Shown here piece after piece: positions 6,101-8,449 of a stretch of DNA of 8,449 nucleotides. The translations under genes were made by a program, and so were the position numbers. The number at the start of each line of letters is the position of its first letter. Within the stretch, counting starts at the first letter, position 1. This DNA is from Streptomyces caelestis (GTDB taxonomy: Bacteria > Actinomycetota > Actinomycetes > Streptomycetales > Streptomycetaceae): the NCBI RefSeq assembly GCF_001279005.1, contig NZ_LGCN01000262.1, positions 1 through 8,449 on the forward strand, read 5' to 3'. The notes under the pieces were generated by a model. That model ran no database searches and was not told where the DNA came from. It was given only the letters and a program-made list of their open reading frames with translations.

Positions 6101-8449
6101 GGGCCGGGCATGGCACAGGGGGAGACCGGCGCCCAACTGCGCCGCCTCGGCCTGGTCCCGATGGCACCCGAGGCGGCGCTCGACGCGCTGTGGCGGGCCC
6201 TGGAGCGGGACGACAGCGGCCTCGCCGTCGCGGACATGGACTGGGCGCGGTTCGCCCCAACCTTCCGTTCCGGGCGGGAGAGCGCCCTGTTCGGCGACCT
6301 TCTTGAGGCGACGACCGAGCCGGCGAACGGGCCGGTGGCCGCGGCGGGGCGGGACTCGGAGACCGACGCCGCCGTCCGCTGGCGCGAGCGGCTCGCCGTG
6401 CTGCCCGGCGCCGAGCGGCAGCGCCTGCTCACCGAGCTCGTGCGCACCGAGGCGGCCGCCGTCCTGGGCCACGACTCGCCGGTGGCCGTCGACGCCGGGC
6501 GGCCCTTCCACGACCTCGGCTTCGACTCGCTCACCGCCGTGGAACTGCGCAACCGCCTCGCCGCCGCCACCGGCCTCACCCTGCCCGCGAGCACCGTCTT
6601 CGACCACCCCACGGCCACCGTGCTCGGCCACCACCTGCTCACCGAACTGAACGGCGCCGCCCCCGAGGATTCCGAGGGCGCGCCCAGCGTGCCCGCCACG
6701 GCCACCGAGCCGTTGGCCGTCATCGGCATGGCCTGCCGCTTCCCGGGAGGCGTACGGAGCCCCGAGGATTTGTGGGACCTCGTCGTCGGCGAGCGGGACA
6801 CGATCGGCCCGCTGCCCGACGACCGCGGCTGGCCCCTCGACGCCCTCTACGACCCCGACCCCGCGCGCGAAGGGACCTTCTACACGACCGGCGGCGGGTT
6901 CCTCGACGGCGCGGGGGACTTCGACGCCGAGTTCTTCGGGATATCGCCGCGCGAGGCCCTCGCCATGGACCCGCAGCAACGGCTCCTCCTGGAGACCTCG
7001 TGGGAGGCATTGGAACGCGCGGGCCTCGACCCCGGATCGCTGCGCGGCAGCCAGGGCGGCGTCTATCTGGGCGTCGCGGGCCAGGGATACGGTACCGGGC
7101 CGCGGGACGCGGCCGCCGACGTGGAGGGCCACCTGCTGAGCGGCACGGTCACGAGCGTCGCCTCCGGACGCATCGCCTACACCCTCGGCATCGAGGGCCC
7201 CGCCGTCACCGTCGAGACCGCCTGTTCCTCCTCGCTGGTCGCCCTGCATCTGGCCGGACAGGCGTTGCGCGCGGGGGAGTGCTCCTTCGCGCTCGTCGGC
7301 GGCGCCGCCGTCATGGCGTCCCCCGACGCCTTCGTGGAGTTCAGCCGCCAGCGCGGGCTCTCGCCCGACGGGCGCTGCAAGTCCTTCGCGGACGCCGCCG
7401 ACGGCACCGGCTGGGGCGAGGGCGTCGGCGTCGTGGTGGTCGAACGGCTCTCCGAGGCCCGCCGCCGGGGGCACCGGGTCCTCGCCGTCGTCCGGGGCTC
7501 CGCCGTCAACCAGGACGGAGCCAGCAACGGCCTCACCGCCCCGAGCGGTCCCGCGCAGGAGCGCGTCCTGCGCCGGGCGCTGGCCGCCACTGGGCTGACC
7601 GGCGGTGACGTCGACCTCGTCGAGGCGCACGGCACCGGCACCACCCTCGGCGACCCCATCGAGGCCCAGGCACTGCTCGCCGTCTACGGCCAGGACCGGC
7701 CCGCGGAGCGTCCGTTGTGGCTCGGCTCGCTGAAGTCCAACATCGGCCACACCCAGGCCGCCGCGGGTGTCGCCGGGGTCATCAAGACGGTCATGGCCCT
7801 GCGGCACGGCCTGATGCCCCGCACCCTCCACGTCGACGTGCCTTCCACCAAGGTGGACTGGTCCAAGGGCGCGGTACGGCTGCTGACCGAGGCCCGCCCG
7901 TGGGAGGAGACCGGCCGTCCGCGCCGCGCCGGGGTCTCGTCGTTCGGCATGAGCGGCACCAACGCGCACGTGGTGCTCGAACTGGCCCCGGAGGGTCACC
8001 GGGTTCTGGACGGCGGCCGGGCCCCGGGCGAGGCCCCGGCGTCCGCGCCGCTCGTCGCGGTCACCGCACCCGAGCCGGTCCCCGGTGACGCGGTGGTCCT
8101 GCCGCTGTCCGCGGCCTCCGCCCCGGCCCTGCGGGCTCAGGCCCGCCGCCTTCGCGACCACGCCGAGGCCACGCCCGGGACGTCGCTCGCGGATCTCGCC
8201 CACGCGCTCGCCACCACCCGCACCGCGTTCCGCCACCGTGCCGCGGTGACCGGCCGCACCCGGCAGGAGATCCTCGGCGCGCTCACGGCTCTGGGGGCCG
8301 GGGCGCCCGCACCCGGTGCCGTCCTGGGCCGCGCGGGCGAGGCACGCACTGTGTTCGTGTTCCCCGGGCAGGGGTCGCAGTGGCCGGGGATGGCGCGTGA
8401 ACTCCTTGCTTCGGATGCGGTGTTCGCGGCCCGGATCGCCGAGTGTGCG
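2..8449 (+). CDS. Modular type I polyketide synthase, internal fragment (both ends outside the window)
   Basis: This is a cytosolic assembly-line megasynthase that extends and reduces a polyketide chain tethered to its carrier proteins. The frame starting at base 2 is open for 2,816 codons without a stop, and both termini lie outside the window. Domain order is AT-KR linker, dimerization element, KR, ACP, then KS-AT-KR-ACP, then KS and the start of an AT. All active-site motifs fall in this one frame: GFDSL in both ACPs, TACSSS in both KSs, GHSIG and HAFHS in the AT, and TGGTGG plus Ser/Tyr/Asn in both KRs. The Met codons at 11 and elsewhere are internal, since conserved PKS sequence continues on both sides. 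With about 1,500 residues per module, the full protein must be much larger than this piece. Identity as a modular cis-AT PKS is certain. The product and the gene name cannot be determined here. Confidence 0.98.
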   Translation, partial: MRRMLLAVGQAHTRGVAVDFSPVFDGTGAVRTELPTYAFQRERFWLSGTRPTADRSGATGGRSDAVDRLWEELTAAEPARLAATLSVTPQALDEVLPALTAWRDGRTRERRVDSWRHRVAWRPLDVPPAAAPPGRWLAVCPSQEAEGAAADVVSGLAALGLDLTVVTAEGPGQSRAALAAALTEAAGERPLAGVLSLLADEQHPHPEHPSLPGALALTLALVQALGDAGTDAPLWCVTRGTAVIEAGERPGAAAHAAVAGLGRCAALEHPDRWGGSIDLPQKPDERTLRRLCAVLASVTDEDQVAVRATGVHGRRLLPAPAHGKTPVPDRAFGHGTVLVTGGTGGVGSHVARWLAAHGADHLLLVGRRGPRAPGADALRAELEESGTSVTVAACDVTDPRQVTELLGALPPDRPLTAVVHAAGVLDDGVLDALTPARLSVSLRAKVTAADVLHRATADLDLSAFVVFTSLMGVVGNAGQANYAAANAALESFVASRRADGLPGTALAWGAWAAGEGMLADGVAGRLRDRGLSSMDPTVAVTAIGRALTQDDALVVVADADWRRFAGTAGPRAATLLSELTGRDDDRVESRPDTSDGSKASAGSEGALRGQLAAVPVAERARFVTDLVRTHAAAVLRHTTPDAVHPERAFTELGFDSLTAVELRNRLAAATDVRLPATVLFDRPTPAVLAEHLLCELGTVGGPGIASGPAPDARTGTSTASDDEPIAVVGMGCRFPGGVTRPEELWRLLTEGRDAVTDWPSDRGWDTAGLYDPDPDRPGTTYCTRGAFVTDAAGFDAGFFGISPREALAMDPQQRLLLETAWEAAEHAGQDPTALRGRRVGVFVGTNGQDYPGLVGADPEVSEGHLLTGNTASVMSGRISYVLGLQGPALTVDTACSSSLVAVHLATQALRRGDCEQAFAGGVTVMSTPRLFVEFSRQRGLARDGRCKAFGAGADGTAWGEGAGVLLLERLSEARRRGHRVLAVIRGSAVNQDGASNGLTAPNGPAQQTVVRAALADAGLRPDQVDAVEAHGTGTVLGDPIEAQALQAVHAGRPAGRPLWLGSVKSNIGHTQAAAGVAGLMKMVLALGAGELPGTLHADEPNPHIDWSAGAVRLLTGPTPWPRTDEPRRAGVSSFGISGTNAHIVVEQAPSAETPAADDAPGTGITVPLLLSARTPDALRAQAARLRTHLTAMYPGPGATSLGEHSGRFADVSHALATRRAALDHRAAVLGHDPGALLAALEALADGASSGRLVTGHAGAPGRTAFLFPGQGSQRPGAGAGLYRTEPAFADALDDVLTHLAPHLSPDLAVPLRDIMFAAPGTGHAALLDRTGCTQPALFALQVALFRLMEHWGVRPDALLGHSIGELAAAHVAGVLGLSDACALVAARGRLMDALPGGGAMVAVEADEEEVRTLLADAGADADGVSVAAVNGPCSTVLSGDRTPVLRLAGVFRARGRRTKELAVSHAFHSVRMEAMLDAFRSVAHRVTYAPPRIPVISNLTGERAPADQLCDPEYWVRQVRGTVRFLDGARTLLAESTTSCLELGPAGVLSGLIEECRTPEDDCRAVPLLREGRTEAESLAAALAALHVRGVPVDWSVGTPAHTPPLDLPTYPFQHRRYWPAPRPAVTASPADPADAWTHRVTWRALPDPAPARLSGSWLLVVPEAAVGAPLAEACGAALTGHGADVSVLAVPDGTDRSGLAARVPSGMTGVLSLLAPVTGPGTTLQLVQALGDAGADAPLWCVTTGAVAVDDSGPDRPEQAQVWGLGRVAALEHPRRWGGLVDLPEQLDDTAMRRLCALLAGAVRAPDDGGADRCAEDQVAVRADGLYGRRLVREPAAGGDGRTAEGGARAWTVRGTVLVTGGTGGLGAQVARRLARGGADHLVLTSRRGARAPGAAELVRELTAAGTRTTVAACDVADRPALADLLARLAADGDTVRAVFHAAGVTSATRIEDCTPALLTEETAAKVRGTVHLDALLGDGLEAFVLFSSVSAVWGSAGQATYAAANAFLDAAAARRRAQGRAATCVAWGPWAGPGMAQGETGAQLRRLGLVPMAPEAALDALWRALERDDSGLAVADMDWARFAPTFRSGRESALFGDLLEATTEPANGPVAAAGRDSETDAAVRWRERLAVLPGAERQRLLTELVRTEAAAVLGHDSPVAVDAGRPFHDLGFDSLTAVELRNRLAAATGLTLPASTVFDHPTATVLGHHLLTELNGAAPEDSEGAPSVPATATEPLAVIGMACRFPGGVRSPEDLWDLVVGERDTIGPLPDDRGWPLDALYDPDPAREGTFYTTGGGFLDGAGDFDAEFFGISPREALAMDPQQRLLLETSWEALERAGLDPGSLRGSQGGVYLGVAGQGYGTGPRDAAADVEGHLLSGTVTSVASGRIAYTLGIEGPAVTVETACSSSLVALHLAGQALRAGECSFALVGGAAVMASPDAFVEFSRQRGLSPDGRCKSFADAADGTGWGEGVGVVVVERLSEARRRGHRVLAVVRGSAVNQDGASNGLTAPSGPAQERVLRRALAATGLTGGDVDLVEAHGTGTTLGDPIEAQALLAVYGQDRPAERPLWLGSLKSNIGHTQAAAGVAGVIKTVMALRHGLMPRTLHVDVPSTKVDWSKGAVRLLTEARPWEETGRPRRAGVSSFGMSGTNAHVVLELAPEGHRVLDGGRAPGEAPASAPLVAVTAPEPVPGDAVVLPLSAASAPALRAQARRLRDHAEATPGTSLADLAHALATTRTAFRHRAAVTGRTRQEILGALTALGAGAPAPGAVLGRAGEARTVFVFPGQGSQWPGMARELLASDAVFAARIAECA
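191..334 (+). other. KR dimerization element (first module)
   Basis: Residues 64-111 form a short helical segment between the post-AT linker and the KR. It begins [10 protein letters not shown], contains LAATL, and continues through [10 protein letters not shown] to the start of the KR at VDSW. This pattern (aromatic and acidic start, LAxxL, LPALxxWR) is that of the dimerization element found N-terminal to the ketoreductase in many KS-AT-KR-ACP modules, where it helps hold the homodimer together. The equivalent position in the next module lacks it. The assignment rests on motif resemblance only. Confidence 0.8.
335..1744 (+). other. Ketoreductase domain KR-A, B1-type motifs, predicted active
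   Basis: Residues 112-581 form an NADPH-dependent ketoreductase that reduces the beta-keto thioester on the neighbouring ACP. The structural subdomain opens with [13 protein letters not shown]. The catalytic subdomain carries the nucleotide-binding TGGTGGVG at residues 340-347. The catalytic set is complete: Lys445, Ser469, Tyr482 (in NYAAAN) and Asn486. Leu425-Asp426-Asp427 is the LDD motif of B-type KRs, and the position eight residues before the Tyr is Val474, not the Trp of A-types. The residue two after the Tyr is Ala, not Pro, which favours B1 over B2. By established KR typing this predicts a D-configured beta-hydroxyl. The Ser-loop reads FTSLMG, a slight departure from the common SSxAG. 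No DH or ER lies between the AT linker and this KR, so reduction should stop at the alcohol. Confidence 0.95.
1745..1816 (+). other. KR-A to ACP-A interdomain linker
   Basis: About 24 residues rich in Asp, Arg, Ser and Gly join the end of KR-A to the first helix of ACP-A. The composition suggests a flexible hydrophilic tether. No motif is recognisable in it. Confidence 0.7.
1817..2089 (+). other. Acyl carrier protein domain ACP-A
   Basis: Residues 606-696 are a PKS acyl carrier protein that holds the growing chain on a phosphopantetheine arm. The motif [15 protein letters not shown] contains the attachment serine, Ser656 (codon 1967-1969), about 51 residues into the domain as expected. Helix 1 is visible around [14 protein letters not shown], and helix 3 follows [11 protein letters not shown]. 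This ACP closes the first module and feeds KS-B, which starts 26 residues later in the same polypeptide, so no docking domain is needed. Confidence 0.97.
2168..3442 (+). other. Beta-ketoacyl synthase domain KS-B, predicted active
   Basis: Residues 723-1147 (425 aa, normal KS length) take the chain from ACP-A and condense it with the extender on ACP-B by decarboxylative Claisen condensation. The domain opens at [15 protein letters not shown] and ends at [12 protein letters not shown]. The catalytic triad is present: Cys895 in VDTACSSSL, His1030 in EAHGTGT, and His1069 in KSNIGHTQ. Cys in the TACSSS motif marks an extending KS, as opposed to a KSQ loading domain. Relative to KS-C there is a one-residue deletion between the two histidines ([12 protein letters not shown] region), in a surface-loop stretch unlikely to affect catalysis. 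Confidence 0.98.
3443..3787 (+). other. KS-B to AT-B linker, carrying the only in-frame TTA codon
   Basis: Residues 1148-1262 form the alpha/beta KS-AT adaptor that fixes the geometry of the two domains. The recognisable [19 protein letters not shown], then [19 protein letters not shown], match the conserved linker pattern seen again before AT-C. Between LR and HALAT this copy holds 26 residues against 15 in the later copy, an expansion of about 11 residues (around [15 protein letters not shown]). That part uses unusually many A/T-ending codons, including TTA at 3533-3535. Confidence 0.88.
3533..3535 (+). promoter_or_regulatory. TTA leucine codon, potential bldA-dependent translation point
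   Basis: The codon for Leu1178 is TTA, in the context GAC GCC TTA CGT GCA, and by my reading it is the only in-frame TTA among the 2,816 codons. In Streptomyces TTA is read by the single tRNA encoded by bldA, which becomes functionally abundant late in growth. TTA codons are concentrated in developmental and secondary-metabolism genes. A regulatory effect is inference: context and position can make a TTA codon tolerant of bldA loss. Confidence 0.6.
3788..4720 (+). other. Acyltransferase domain AT-B, malonyl-CoA-type motifs
   Basis: Residues 1263-1573 select the extender unit and load it on ACP-B. The domain opens [15 protein letters not shown]. The nucleophile Ser1362 sits in GHSIG, and the carboxylate-binding Arg1387 lies exactly 25 residues later in AARGRLM. 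The catalytic His comes in HAFHS (His1465-Ala-Phe-His1468). HAFH with GHSIG is the established malonyl-CoA signature, against YASH with GHSQG for methylmalonyl. The segment [19 protein letters not shown] is also malonyl-like. The predicted result is an unsubstituted alpha carbon from this module. The C-terminal boundary is approximate. Confidence 0.95.
4721..4903 (+). other. Post-AT linker directly joining AT-B to KR-B
   Basis: Residues 1574-1634 contain the post-AT motif [12 protein letters not shown] starting at residue 1608. A short Pro/Ala-rich stretch of about 15 residues then leads straight into KR-B (DAWTHRVTW). There is no room for a dehydratase, and the dimerization element seen in the first module is absent. 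Confidence 0.88.
4904..6304 (+). other. Ketoreductase domain KR-B, A1-type motifs, predicted active
   Basis: Residues 1635-2101 reduce the beta-keto group made by KS-B. The structural subdomain begins [13 protein letters not shown]. The NADPH-binding TGGTGGLG spans residues 1861-1868. Catalytic residues are complete: Lys1967, Ser1990, Tyr2003 (TYAAAN) and Asn2007. The LDD of B-type KRs is replaced by Thr-Ser-Ala (1947-1949), and Trp1995 stands eight residues before the Tyr, the A-type marker. Gln2000, three before the Tyr, is not the His of A2-types, so A1 is favoured. By established typing this predicts an L-configured beta-hydroxyl, opposite to that of KR-A. Because AT-B looks malonyl-specific, no alpha-methyl stereocentre is expected. 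[10 protein letters not shown] near the substrate lid is typical of A-type KRs. Confidence 0.95.
6305..6373 (+). other. KR-B to ACP-B interdomain linker
   Basis: About 23 residues rich in Glu, Thr, Ala, Gly and Pro tether KR-B to ACP-B. It shares no clear sequence with the equivalent linker of the first module, as expected for a flexible spacer. Confidence 0.7.
6374..6649 (+). other. Acyl carrier protein domain ACP-B
   Basis: Residues 2125-2216 are the second carrier protein. The motif [15 protein letters not shown] contains the phosphopantetheine serine Ser2176 (codon 6527-6529), about 52 residues into the domain. It is identical in the core motif to ACP-A, but the flanks differ ([17 protein letters not shown] against [17 protein letters not shown]). 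It closes the one complete module of the window and passes the chain to KS-C, which begins 19 residues later. Confidence 0.97.
6707..7984 (+). other. Beta-ketoacyl synthase domain KS-C, predicted active
   Basis: Residues 2236-2661 (426 aa) form a complete ketosynthase, opening [15 protein letters not shown] and ending [12 protein letters not shown]. The catalytic triad is Cys2408, His2543 ([12 protein letters not shown]) and His2583 (KSNIGHTQ), at nearly the same internal positions as in KS-B. The active-site context is VETACSSSL, with Glu in place of the common Asp two residues before the Thr-Ala pair ends. The change is conservative and the enzyme is expected to be functional. It accepts the dihydroxylated chain from ACP-B. 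Confidence 0.98.
7985..8344 (+). other. KS-C to AT-C linker
   Basis: Residues 2662-2781 contain the conserved [19 protein letters not shown], then [19 protein letters not shown], of KS-AT adaptors. The first ~30 residues, before VLPLSA, are a Pro/Ala/Gly-rich low-complexity stretch that is longer than in the KS-B/AT-B linker. Otherwise the linker is ordinary. Confidence 0.88.
8345..8449 (+). other. Acyltransferase domain AT-C, N-terminal fragment (cut by window end)
   Basis: Residues 2782-2816 begin an AT with [20 protein letters not shown] and run off the window. The Trp after GQGSQ and the [12 protein letters not shown] segment resemble methylmalonyl-type ATs, where malonyl-type AT-B reads GQGSQRPG followed by [10 protein letters not shown]. 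The catalytic Ser and the HAFH/YASH position are not included, so specificity is only suggested. Confidence 0.85.

Larger units (their letters stand above)
4904..7984 (+). repeat. Module-scale imperfect repeat, copy 2 (KR-ACP-KS)
   Basis: Second copy of the block at 335-3442, with the same domain order. It differs in KR type, in lacking the dimerization element before the KR, and at many synonymous codons. Confidence 0.85.

Noticed and set aside
1..8449. Mobile element, CRISPR array, RNA gene, promoter or terminator
   Set aside because: The whole window is protein-coding in one frame. I saw no arrays of short direct repeats with spacers, no transposase motifs, and no intergenic gap that could hold such elements.

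Overview
The window is one uninterrupted coding sequence on the + strand. It is open at both ends, runs in the frame of base 2, and reads 2,816 codons (bases 2-8449) with no stop. It is an internal piece of a very large modular type I (cis-AT) polyketide synthase (PKS) gene. The very high GC content, the strong G/C preference at third codon positions, and the near absence of TTA codons point to Streptomyces or a related actinomycete. No gene start, stop, promoter, terminator, RNA gene, mobile element or CRISPR array is visible. Residue numbers below count from the codon at bases 2-4.

Layout: (1) bases 2-2089 are the end of a first module: AT-to-KR linker, dimerization element, ketoreductase KR-A (B1-type motifs) and carrier protein ACP-A. 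(2) Bases 2168-6649 are one complete module, KS-AT-KR-ACP: ketosynthase KS-B, acyltransferase AT-B with malonyl-type motifs, KR-B with A1-type motifs and no dimerization element, and ACP-B. Neither module has a dehydratase or enoylreductase between its AT-to-KR linker and its KR. (3) Bases 6707-8449 start a third module: full KS-C, the KS-AT linker, and the first ~35 residues of AT-C, whose opening resembles methylmalonyl-type ATs. Equivalent active-site residues repeat about every 4.55 kb.

Working together: KR-A reduces the beta-keto group on ACP-A. KS-B takes that chain and condenses it with the unit loaded by AT-B, predicted to be malonyl. KR-B then reduces the new beta-keto group, and KS-C receives the product for the next extension, predicted to use methylmalonyl. 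The chain leaving ACP-B should carry two hydroxyls in a 1,3 relationship, set by KRs of opposite facial selectivity. The final compound cannot be identified from this fragment.

The catalytic architecture is ordinary. The most notable non-enzymatic signal is a single TTA leucine codon at 3533-3535, inside a short patch of atypical codon use in the KS-B/AT-B linker. In Streptomyces, TTA codons can tie translation to the developmentally controlled bldA tRNA. I found no sign of an undescribed system.
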